Assembly (NCBI GenBank): GCA_001839685.1
Contig: MLAK01000888.1
Span: forward strand, 19,628 to 50,139
DNA length: 30,512 nt
DNA from: Tritrichomonas foetus
Lineage: Eukaryota; Parabasalia; Tritrichomonadida; Tritrichomonadidae
Reading direction: 5' to 3'
This document shows, one piece after another, positions 18,401-25,337 of this stretch. The notes under the pieces are model-generated. The model made no database searches, was not told where the DNA came from, and worked only from the letters and a program-made list of their open reading frames with translations. The translations under genes and the position numbers were made by a program. Position 1 is the first letter of the stretch; each line of letters opens with the position of its first letter.

Positions 18401-18915
18401 TCAATCAAAACACGAGTAAAAGCATGAGTAAAAATCCGCCAAATAAGAAAATTGCTTCACCACCTCTACCGTTGTTGCAAATTGGTTCTTCTTCAAGTTC
18501 TTCTTCGGACGATGATGGCGAACCAGTCATGAAGCAGCTTCCTGTTTCGAGCATTCAACCTATCTTTTCCGACAGTTTAAAGGTTGTTTCACCTGATAAT
18601 GAACCACTTAGAAAGAAGAAATCATCAAACCGATTTTCATCTTCAAGACATCACTCGGTTTCTTATCGTCGTGAAATTTCTTCTTCTTCAAGTTCACCAT
18701 TCGAAGATGAAGAAAATCGCGAACCTTTGAAGAAAGTAAAGCCCAAATTTGAAGCTGACGATATTTATAAAGTATCACAACTAAAAAGACCACCACATCT
18801 TGCAAATGCTCAAGCTGCACTTGATTATGCATATGATATCATGCTTGCTGAAGAACAATCCGAGCTTGAAAATAAGAAAAAAGCAAAAATTCCAAAACCT
18901 GACAATATGAAGTGA
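15457..18915 (+). CDS. CARMIL-like PH plus leucine-rich-repeat protein
   Basis: 1152 residues from ATG. Residues about 45-135 have the strand pattern of a PH domain (GIFLDRKTGLELYRKFHISE ... YVLIKTQGDKLVCYS). Residues about 180-640 are RI/CARMIL-type leucine-rich repeats of 25-30 residues (for example LRELDISGTGM, LTHLNISGNSLKSKGISLL). The last 450 residues are disordered: a SYQKSQSYQKQQYQKSQS repeat, an Asn/Asp-rich stretch and two poly-Ser blocks among acidic and basic patches. The order PH, long LRR arc, disordered tail is that of CARMIL proteins, which regulate actin capping protein at membranes. Tail motifs for capping-protein or myosin binding are not convincing here. LRR proteins of this type are numerous in trichomonads, so it may be a paralogue with another role. 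Located in the cytosol or at the membrane, by inference. Confidence 0.7.
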   Translation: MNLDKFSDKSFTGFEAKTINKAFFRSQRPFHYAFHSDIKFNKKDYKKATIALMPHFVGIFLDRKTGLELYRKFHISEIILIAVQTDEYVLIKTQGDKLVCYSKGMIKFAQLLYRNIYLSFSLGNGKNYVELRSNDPEIFPNINLKTSPSQCFQLSYFAYCTAHEMKYDQEFVRYIHSLFLADCPIIDISMVEPKYYSSLYSLKYSRFFTGLCLKDYCCPDALKFFSQLIATNDRIRIIHFSNCKMKNGIKELAKSSKKVGNFAVNYWDLSGNKFDDFDYFANVIENSTEPIYYLNVNNCSISPDTAEIFLSALSDFQYIRKLKFLSISGIGLDTNESIKAFKKFLKISELNYLDIGSLPDASHALHVLQNVNPSLKTLVLKNSLFDKNSASALISFLKYTKTLRELDISGTGMRLETICNIIRVISENSSLKSFSLHLDSLKLNGESLKTIINSFQSGDYKLSKWKSLSFASNDLDMKDLSCLLHFFKKLTRIQNINLDFNFDSSMVDIGQKLCDLIFLDSITSISLAGNTNHDLKNELIVFLEQLVENPNILTHLNISGNSLKSKGISLLKQFVKSSKDLISLNAENVGFSTHEKVKSFLNVVNDCQNLIHFPFPIEDASKIYFTSDEKDILSILDNLNARSSQIINRHRLNKNLTCQLPFEVPQDVENYLADLISQKSKKSSNKIKLHSMICEIFGLPLPFQQIGESPEDGGDVIEKNYGKLKVYCAKSISEYVKESNANYLPVFGPTLNEYIEGENVLKSSKRHSKSQSENDGKGHKNRVMFDNDDTKQGKHNTSLNTVEATRLKTRNVDPYSLDKLVDTDLIDKSKLRKSGFVRQAPPLHSRTRTPSPKMSRKYDNPEYHEYNPTGIDPNEIVARNIEFDEDFDEPAQSYQKSQSYQKQQYQKSQSTKVLAKPIKSQKNYQYDDDIYDDNANKNRNNTNNLPNNNNSSNKYDSDSDSDRPIKRKNHQNYFYENVNQNFNQNTSKSMSKNPPNKKIASPPLPLLQIGSSSSSSSDDDGEPVMKQLPVSSIQPIFSDSLKVVSPDNEPLRKKKSSNRFSSSRHHSVSYRREISSSSSSPFEDEENREPLKKVKPKFEADDIYKVSQLKRPPHLANAQAALDYAYDIMLAEEQSELENKKKAKIPKPDNMK

Positions 18916-19011
18916 AGACACAATATATATTTGTATATATCAACATGTTCAAATTAAAAACAATCTTGTAGTTTTAGATGATAGAAAAAAGGAATAATGA
19001 TTTAATAGTTA

Positions 19012-19025
19012 ATACCAATTGGTAT
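19012..19025. repeat. Perfect 14-bp palindrome between convergent genes
   Basis: ATACCAATTGGTAT is its own reverse complement. It lies in the 200-bp spacer between the LRR gene (plus) and the small secreted-protein gene (minus). It could be a 3'-end or binding site, or chance. Confidence 0.4.
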
Positions 19026-19115
19026 GATATTCATAAAGTTGTTAGATAGTTTTTATAAGTAAAAAATGAATCATTTTAAAAAATATATTTAACCATAATA
19101 ATAAAAATAAAAATA

Positions 19116-19658
19116 TTATTTCTCTTCAAAGAGTAATTTTCCAAAAGTGATATGTGGACATGATTCTTGTGCATAGAGAATCAAGCTAAATTGGTCCTGT
19201 TTAAATTTGTTTTTGAATACTAATTCGCCATTAACGAATGAGAGAGTCTTTTTCTTTTTGGCTTCTGGATAATATAGTAAATCTGCTTTGGAAAATTGGC
19301 ATGGAATACTATTGGATAATTTTTCAAATGCTATTTTCTTTAGTTTAGCTCGCCTGTTTAAAATAATATCGAATTCCATTTTTACATTTTTGCCGCTTTC
19401 CTTACTTTTGTATATGAAATAATTTTCTGCTGTTAAATTAAAGGCAGCTTTATCTGCTCCAGTGTTTTGTCGGCCGGATTGGGTTCTAATTGAATACGTG
19501 AGGGAATTATCTTCTCGTGATTTGGCAAAGTCTTTGATAAACGAAGCGGCTTCTTGGTCTTTCTTTTTCGTTAGAATTTCCAATTTCTCATTCAATGCTT
19601 TTAATTCTTTTAAAGAAACTCGAGTGCTTGCAGCGAGTCCAAAAAGGAGGAGAAACAT
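19116..19658 (-). CDS. Small secreted lysine-rich protein, unknown function
   Basis: 180 residues from ATG at 19658, which follows TTCATTCA on the minus strand, an initiator-like context. The N-terminus (MFLLLFGLAAST) is a compact signal peptide with probable cleavage near residues 11-12. A predicted helix rich in Lys/Glu (about 15-50) follows, then a beta-rich domain with only two cysteines (SIPCQF and ESCPHITF) that could pair. No transmembrane segment and no ER retention signal are present, so it may be secreted or vesicular. I recognise no family. It is convergent with the LRR gene and divergent from the amino acid transporter. The frame is convincing because signal peptide, start context and composition agree. 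Confidence 0.65.
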   Translation of the reverse strand: MFLLLFGLAASTRVSLKELKALNEKLEILTKKKDQEAASFIKDFAKSREDNSLTYSIRTQSGRQNTGADKAAFNLTAENYFIYKSKESGKNVKMEFDIILNRRAKLKKIAFEKLSNSIPCQFSKADLLYYPEAKKKKTLSFVNGELVFKNKFKQDQFSLILYAQESCPHITFGKLLFEEK

Positions 19659-20338
19659 TGAATGAAGAATTTTAAACGTACAAATATGTCAAATTTTAAT
19701 TTTCACTTTTGTTAGAAAGTAGTTCTCAAAAGAGAGCTCCAAAGAGAAACTTATTTTACAATATAAATTCCATATTAAATAGGAGGGGTAAAATGATATT
19801 ACAATTGAAAAATATTCAATTGTAATTTGCATTGATTTCCATTAATAGCAAATATGTTTTTTAGACAAATTTAACTCTTATTGAAAAGAAGTCTTTTTGA
19901 TTGGTGATGATAAAAATATTTTTCAAGAAATAGGATTCAAAATTCATTTTCAACATTCAACATTTATAAATCACTTTTTTATAAGTTTACATACAACTTT
20001 TATTTGTTGTTCATAATGAATATTTGAATTATCACAGAAATGAATGAAAAAGAATTTCCATTCACCTTTCTTTATTCGTTCTAAATAATCTTGGTTTTTG
20101 ATCACTTGTTAAATACCGGAAAATTCATTGAATGGAATGAAGTATTGAAAAGAGGATATCAGAAATATCTACAAAATATTTGTTAGCAAACGATGTCATA
20201 TCAAATGTATGGAGTTTTGAGATTATATTCGCATTCATCGTTTTTGTCAGAAATATATTAAGATACTTTCAAATTTGATGGTATTTCTGAAATTTGATTT
20301 CATCATCTGAATTTGATTTCGTCTCTCAATATTTCAAA
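19659..20338. other. Divergent intergenic region with a short perfect hairpin
   Basis: About 680 bp between the minus-strand secreted-protein gene and the plus-strand transporter. A perfect 12-bp inverted repeat with a 5-nt loop lies at 19798-19826 (ATTACAATTGAA and TTCAATTGTAAT). The remainder is AT-rich without ORFs or recognised RNA. Both promoters should be here. Confidence 0.5.
19660..19665 (-). promoter_or_regulatory. Initiator-like TCATTC before the secreted-protein start
   Basis: On the minus strand CTTCATTCA runs directly into the ATG at 19658. It shares the TCA-T-T core with the motifs before 1684 and 12085. Confidence 0.35.
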
Positions 20339-21721
20339 ATGAAAGATTGTACGAATGAACCAGATATCGAATTAGAGTTTATCGAAATTCAAGAAGGAGC
20401 TGATGTAGATTATGAAGGAAATCCCATTCAGAAACCAATGATCGAGTCGAATTCGGAATCCGAAGCTACCAACAAAACGACTGAATCGACTAGTGAAGTT
20501 GGTAAAAAAGAAATTACTCTTCATAGGGTTCGTCGATTTCCAACATTTGTTAACTTAATCAATGCGCTTGTTGGTGCTGGAATTGTTGGCGTTCCAGCAA
20601 CATTTAAACATTCCGGATTGGGTCCTACAATATTTTTACTAATTCTATCTTGTTTCTTATGTTATATGTGTTCTAACATTATAATTAACCTTCAATATGA
20701 ATTAAAAATCAAAGGACTTGATGAACTTGCATTTGTGTGTTTTAAAAAGCCCGGTGAAATCATTATTAGTATATTATGCATGATATTTTCTCTTTCCTGT
20801 ACTGTTTCATATTTAATTATTGGAGCAGCAAAAATCGCAGATTGGTGTACATTAGGAAATTTTGATGTGAGTGGAACTTGGTCTTATAGAATTTTAACAC
20901 TTGTATATGCACTTGTGTTTCCAGTAGCTTTGACGATACCACGACATTTGTCATTTTTATCGAAGTTTTCGTATGTGTCTTTGGTTTCAATTGGATTTTA
21001 TGCAATCGCGATTCTTATTAAATCAATAATTGAATTGTCAAAACCAAATTCCTTGCCAGAATCAGTCATTGGATACAACATAAATTCCGGTATCTTCTCA
21101 GCCTTTTCAGTTCATGCTCTAACTTTTTCTCTTTCTATTGTCATGATGCCAGTAATTGCACCTTATAATCCGATTCCGCGGAAAAGACATTTCATTTTAG
21201 GTGTCACTTACTTGTTTTCTTGGTTTGTGGTTGCTATTCCAGGAGCTTTTGCATATTTAACAAAAGGGTCTGATACAGCATCTGATATGCTTTCATCATA
21301 TCCAAAAGATGATATATTAATTATTGTAGTTCAAGCATTTATGCTTTGTAATGTGAGTATCTCATATCCAGTTGTCATTCAAAGTCTTGTTGGATCTTTG
21401 GGACAACTAATTTTCAAACAAAATCTTCCTGAACTAATGACACTCAAGCAAAGGCTCATTCTCATTCCAATAATTGATGCAGTTAATATAATAATCGCAA
21501 TGTTTTTGACAGATATTCAACCTGTGCTGGGAATTGGTGGATCTCTTGGTGGATGTATTGTGGTTTTTACTTTTCCATCAGCTTGCCGATTAAGAATCAC
21601 AAAAGATAAACTCTATACACCAAGGAACATTGGACATATTATTCTTGTAATTTTTGGTCTTGCATTTGCATGCGTGTGTACTTATTATACAGTGTTAGAT
21701 GCAATAAAGGCATATTCTTAG
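20339..21721 (+). CDS. AAAP-family amino acid transporter (SLC38-like)
   Basis: 460 residues from ATG at 20339; the longer frame to 20294 needs a TTG and is not preferred. The first 60 residues are an acidic cytosolic tail. The core begins RRFPTFVNLINALVGAGIVG: the GAGIVGVP signature in TM1 (residues 79-86) is the hallmark of the amino acid/auxin permease superfamily, which moves amino acids with H+ or Na+ across plasma or lysosomal membranes. About eleven hydrophobic segments follow, including a proline-broken helix (MMPVIAPYNPIPRKRHFIL) and a Gly-rich segment near the C-terminus (VLGIGGSLGGCIVVFTFPSA) typical of the family. The C-terminus is short. Substrate cannot be told from sequence. 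The ATG is preceded by TTTCAAA, like the start of the gene at 23172. Confidence 0.85.
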   Translation: MKDCTNEPDIELEFIEIQEGADVDYEGNPIQKPMIESNSESEATNKTTESTSEVGKKEITLHRVRRFPTFVNLINALVGAGIVGVPATFKHSGLGPTIFLLILSCFLCYMCSNIIINLQYELKIKGLDELAFVCFKKPGEIIISILCMIFSLSCTVSYLIIGAAKIADWCTLGNFDVSGTWSYRILTLVYALVFPVALTIPRHLSFLSKFSYVSLVSIGFYAIAILIKSIIELSKPNSLPESVIGYNINSGIFSAFSVHALTFSLSIVMMPVIAPYNPIPRKRHFILGVTYLFSWFVVAIPGAFAYLTKGSDTASDMLSSYPKDDILIIVVQAFMLCNVSISYPVVIQSLVGSLGQLIFKQNLPELMTLKQRLILIPIIDAVNIIIAMFLTDIQPVLGIGGSLGGCIVVFTFPSACRLRITKDKLYTPRNIGHIILVIFGLAFACVCTYYTVLDAIKAYS

Positions 21722-21831
21722 AAAATAATAGTAAAAAATAGTCATTAAAGTATCATTTTCCAAAAAATATCGATATTAACATTAATCAATTTATTTCTTT
21801 ATTTATCACAACAAATTCTATTTTTATTATT

Positions 21832-23172
21832 TTATGTATCAAATTGAGAAGATGCTTCAACAAAAGCATTTAAAAGTAAGGATGCTGCATTTGATTCTTC
21901 TTCATTTCCATTTTCGATAATTTCAGCAAGTTGACTTTCTATTTCTGCACTCCAAAATTCACCCAAAAAATGTTTCAGTATTTCGGGAGGAAAAGAAGAT
22001 GTAAGAAATGATAAAATTACATGAATACAAAAAGTTCCAAATCCTTTATCATTTAAAAAACACAGTAGCAAATTCATAAATCGAGCATCTATCATTTTAG
22101 ATTGATCCCAATATAAAGCTAAAGTTTTGATTCCCAATTTCTTAATAAAAACTTGGGAGTTTTCACTCACATTCATTAAAATATTACAAATTTCTTCGTT
22201 GTTTACATTTTTCCATTCTTTTTCATGAAGAATTAAAGTTTTCATACATTTTTTCCTGAGTTTAACTGAATCAATTTGCTGTAAAAAACGTAACGTAAGC
22301 TGTAAATTATCAATCGATGTTATTTTATTACTTTTAATAAATTTATACACAAATAGTCCAACTTTTTCGGATGTAGTGTTAATGAAATGATTGAATATTA
22401 AATTGGAAATTTGCATTTGCAAATCCGGATAAAGCAAAATTGGTTGTTTGCTAAATTTTTCTAGTATTTCTAAAATTAAACTATCAGTTCTTTCATTTAA
22501 ATAAAATAAAATAGAATTAGAAATTGATGAAAAATAAATTTGTGGAATTTTTGGTTCAGAATAAAGGAAGTTAATCAATAAACTGGAAGATATAATCATA
22601 AACTGCCCTTTGCTTGGTATTGGGATTCTTTCATTTGATAAGTATTGAGAAATTATATCGAGAATACCATTATTCAATAAAAAATCACGAATTTCTACTG
22701 AAATCAACACAAAACGGGAAAAAATTTTCAAAGAATGAAATGTTGAAAGAAATCCATCATTGTTTTGAATCTCAAAAAGCTGCTGTGTGATTTGAAGATT
22801 ACAGTAGTTTGTGATTGGACATAAATTAGATTTAATACAACATGAAAAACATTTTAATGCTGGAAATGAAAAGGTTTCATGATTGAGAATGATGTTCATG
22901 AAAAAATCAAATGGAAAAATTGAACAAAACTGAGAAAATAACTTTTTGTTTTCAATAAAAGCCATATGATTAGAAAGACTTTCTATTTTTGTAAGATCTC
23001 CATTTGAAATATCTTGAAGGCATTTAACCGCTCTTTGATAGCTCATCAATAATGCATCTTTTCGAGTACATTTTGGTGAAAATATGATGGGAGGAGGCAC
23101 ATTGGTACGGCCATGATTATTTATATGACCAATTCGATTATTTCTTCGAATGCTAGAAGATTCTAAATTCAT
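21832..23172 (-). CDS. ARM/HEAT-like helical-repeat protein
   Basis: 446 residues from ATG at 23172; five extra codons would need a TTG start. The N-terminal 35 residues are basic and Asn-rich (IRRNNRIGHINNHGRTNVPP), resembling a disordered or nuclear-targeting tail. The rest is a chain of amphipathic helices of 35-45 residues (for example ILDIISQYLSNERI, ISSSLLINFLYSEPKIP, LKHFLGEFWSAEIESQLAEII) as in armadillo/HEAT proteins such as importin-like or other scaffold proteins. No catalytic motif or membrane segment is visible. It is convergent with the transporter, with 110 bp between the stops. The coding is secure by length; the fold is moderately supported and the function unknown. Confidence 0.7.
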   Translation of the reverse strand: MNLESSSIRRNNRIGHINNHGRTNVPPPIIFSPKCTRKDALLMSYQRAVKCLQDISNGDLTKIESLSNHMAFIENKKLFSQFCSIFPFDFFMNIILNHETFSFPALKCFSCCIKSNLCPITNYCNLQITQQLFEIQNNDGFLSTFHSLKIFSRFVLISVEIRDFLLNNGILDIISQYLSNERIPIPSKGQFMIISSSLLINFLYSEPKIPQIYFSSISNSILFYLNERTDSLILEILEKFSKQPILLYPDLQMQISNLIFNHFINTTSEKVGLFVYKFIKSNKITSIDNLQLTLRFLQQIDSVKLRKKCMKTLILHEKEWKNVNNEEICNILMNVSENSQVFIKKLGIKTLALYWDQSKMIDARFMNLLLCFLNDKGFGTFCIHVILSFLTSSFPPEILKHFLGEFWSAEIESQLAEIIENGNEEESNAASLLLNAFVEASSQFDT

Positions 23173-23775
23173 TTTGAATTTGTTCAAATTGATTAATCAG
23201 CTTTTTCAGAATCTATTTGGCCCACACATATTTTTGTTTGAAGTAATTTGGCTGATTAACGTTGTTCACATGATAATAATGCAATATAATAATAATATTT
23301 CCTCAAACCACTGCGATTTTTTCAAATCTCAAGTATGAATCGAGATAAAATCAATTGAAGATATTTCTTTTCTAAATTTCCACAACCATAAAATCCTGAA
23401 AATTTATCTTTTTATTTAACTATACAAGAATAATATGATATCCACAATTCGAATATAAATCAGCTTAACAATAGATTTTTAAAAATGTTTTGAATAATGC
23501 ACAATAAAGCATAATAAAGCAGGATGTCATGCTTTTTGATACACTATGGTGATGAAATATTCATCTTGGAAATACATTCATATTTATATATAGAAACTGA
23601 GCATATTCATTCATATTTGACATTTTTTATAGAATTTTCCTAAATAAAGTCATTTAATGAAACAATAAGCTGACCTACAGATTTTTTTAGTAAAGAAAAA
23701 AGTCAGATATGCAAGGGAGAGGAATATAATCTTTCTCCATTGTTGTGAAGTTATAATTCCCTCACTTTTTAAATT
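23173..23775. other. Divergent intergenic region, nothing firm
   Basis: About 600 bp upstream of both the ARM-like gene (minus) and the ankyrin/RING gene (plus). TTAATCAGC at about 23193 and GCTGATTAA at about 23250 form a short inverted pair. The rest is AT-rich with imperfect repeats such as AATAAAGC twice near 23503-23519. No ORF or RNA recognised. Confidence 0.45.
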
Positions 23776-25075
23776 ATGGAAAAAGATAACGGCCAATTTT
23801 TTTCAGAAACTGATAAAGGTCAATTTTTGGTGATAAAAATTGTAGAAATAACGTTTATTTATTCAAAGATGAAAGCAGCAATCAAAGCAATCAACGAAGA
23901 TAATGTCGAAGCTCTTACTACAGCAATCGAACAAATTGATGATATTAATGCAGTTTCGCGAAAATTTTATGGCGTTTTTACAATAATTAATAATGTTTGA
24001 TTATTTTAGATCGAAATCGCTCCTTTATCTTGCCGTCGAGAAAGGATCAATTCCTCTTGTTACTGCTCTTCTTGAAAAGCATCCAGATCCAAACAAAAAT
24101 GTTTTTTTTTAATATTTTATTCTGTTTTATTATTATTTTTTTATAGCGTTCCAATTTTCTTTAAAACAGTTTTTCTACTATTTATGGACTTGCACCGATT
24201 CATTTAGCAGCTTCGAATACAGAATTGTTTAATCTTCTTATTGAACATGGTGGTGAATATAAAGCCCAAGATGCACATGTTTATTTACCTATTTCTTTTC
24301 AAGTTTCTTTTTTGTTGACCGAAAACGCCAATATTTTATGCAGTTGATGCGAATAATCAAGAACTTGTAAATCAACTTCTTGACAATGCTGAAACAGCTA
24401 CAGATATATGTAACGATAAAATTTATTTATGTTTTTTTATCGAACACCTCTTCATGATTGTGCTGAACGTGGGTATTGTGAAATTGCAACAGCTCTTCTG
24501 CAGCATGGAGCCAATATTAATGCACAGAACTGGGTTAATTCTTATTTTTTATAATGTTTTCTTCGTTTTATAAAATATTACTCCTCTTCACCTTGCATGC
24601 TGCTATGGCAGATTCGATATGGTTGAATTACTCTTTGAAAATGGTGCCTACATTGATGCACAAGATGATCAAGGTAGAACACCACTCCATTATGCAGCAA
24701 TGAACAGTCATGGTGATATTGCAAGATTTTTGATTGGATCAAATTGTGATCATTTACTCACAAATGTTTACTTTTTTATTTTAGAAAGATGGCCTTAAAG
24801 GTTGCGAAGTTGCACCAAAGCCGCTCGATAAAGAATTAACTGATTTTGTTATTACTTACTTAATGACCAAAACAAGAGGAGGAATTATGCTCAGTTCATC
24901 AAACGCTGGAATTTGTGTCTTTTGTCAGCAAAACGATGCAGAGTTCGTTTTCAAGCCATGCGAACACGTATCACTTTGCTCGAAATGCTTTGGAGAAAAT
25001 AAGGACAAATTAAAGTTCTGTCCAATGTGCAGAAAGACACTTCAATCAGTCGAAGAAATCAAAAAAGCAGAATAA
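23776..25075 (+). CDS. Ankyrin-repeat/RING gene split into seven coding blocks
   Basis: Seven blocks in changing frames encode one continuous ankyrin-RING protein of about 324 residues. Approximate blocks: 23869-23973, 24011-24100, 24171-24278, 24319-24420, 24441-24533, 24574-24765, 24785-25075. The blocks carry successive ankyrin cores: SLLYLAVEKG, GLAPIHLAASN, KTPIFYAVDANNQ, RTPLHDCAERGY, TPLHLACCYG and RTPLHYAAMN. The last block ends in a C3HC4 RING (CVFC, CEH, CSKC, CPMCR) of the IAP/MGRN1 type, so an E3 ubiquitin ligase is likely. ATG at 23869 is preferred (initiator-like TTCAAAG before it); ATG at 23776 would add 31 residues without ankyrin character. Each break is an AT-rich insertion; five begin with GTTT or GTTA in phase 0. 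Only the last is an exact GT-AG intron. Either the introns are unusual or the gene is decaying. TAAA overlaps the stop. Confidence 0.65.
23974..24010 (+). other. Break 1 in the ankyrin/RING gene
   Basis: The frame after FYG is lost at GTTTTTAC. The ankyrin frame resumes at TCG/AAA (24011 or 24014). The obvious GT...TTTTAG span (23974-24009) is 36 nt and leaves the next block one base out of frame; 37 or 40 nt is needed. An in-frame TGA lies at 23998-24000. Confidence 0.45.
24101..24170 (+). other. Break 2 in the ankyrin/RING gene
   Basis: A very T-rich stretch starts with GT in phase 0 after DPNKN. GT...ATAG at 24101-24146 (46 nt) restores the frame, but an in-frame TAA follows at 24162-24164. 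The AG at 24168-24169 clears that stop but gives 69 nt, one base short. Confidence 0.45.
24279..24318 (+). other. Break 3 in the ankyrin/RING gene
   Basis: Starts GTTTATTT in phase 0 after QDAH. GT...CAAG at 24279-24303 (25 nt) restores the frame, but an in-frame TGA follows at 24316-24318. The ankyrin coding (PKTPIFYAV) resumes right after that stop. Confidence 0.45.
24414..24442 (+). other. Break 4, insertion with inverted-repeat ends
   Basis: CGATAAAA (24414-24421) and TTTTATCG (24435-24442) are perfect inverted copies. Removing these 29 nt joins TGT-AA to A-ACA-CCT, giving CKTPLHD in frame. There is no AG near the right end, so this is not a standard intron. An alternative join would keep CNDK and start at CGA (24441). 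Confidence 0.4.
24534..24573 (+). other. Break 5 in the ankyrin/RING gene
   Basis: Starts GTTAATTC in phase 0 after AQNW. The next block must read ACT-CCT-CTT-CAC from 24580, with an in-frame TAA ending at 24573. There is no AG between 24534 and 24580, so no standard acceptor exists. Confidence 0.4.
24766..24784 (+). other. Exact 19-nt GT-AG intron candidate
   Basis: GTTTACTTTTTTATTTTAG. The donor is in phase 0 after LLTN and the acceptor is followed by AAA-GAT-GGC-CTT (KDGL). Removing exactly these 19 nt joins the last ankyrin block to the RING block in frame. It would be among the shortest spliceosomal introns if spliced. It lacks the GTAYGT donor and ACTAACACACAG acceptor of known Trichomonas vaginalis introns. 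Confidence 0.55.
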
Positions 25076-25337
25076 AAATCACTTTAATAAAATGAACAAC
25101 TTTTTGAATTATTTACATTTTATTTTAACCATATTGAATGATTACCTGGTCTTAATAGTTATCAAAAAAATGGATAAAAAAATACGAATATCTTGATGAA
25201 AAATATAAAGGTATCATTATTTTTTTGGTAATAGAACATAAATTTAAATTTATAGCTATTTTCTATTTTATCATACTTCTTTCTCTTTTTCTGTGTGATT
25301 TTGTCCCAATCATTCTCAAAAAGTTTTTAGATCGAGA

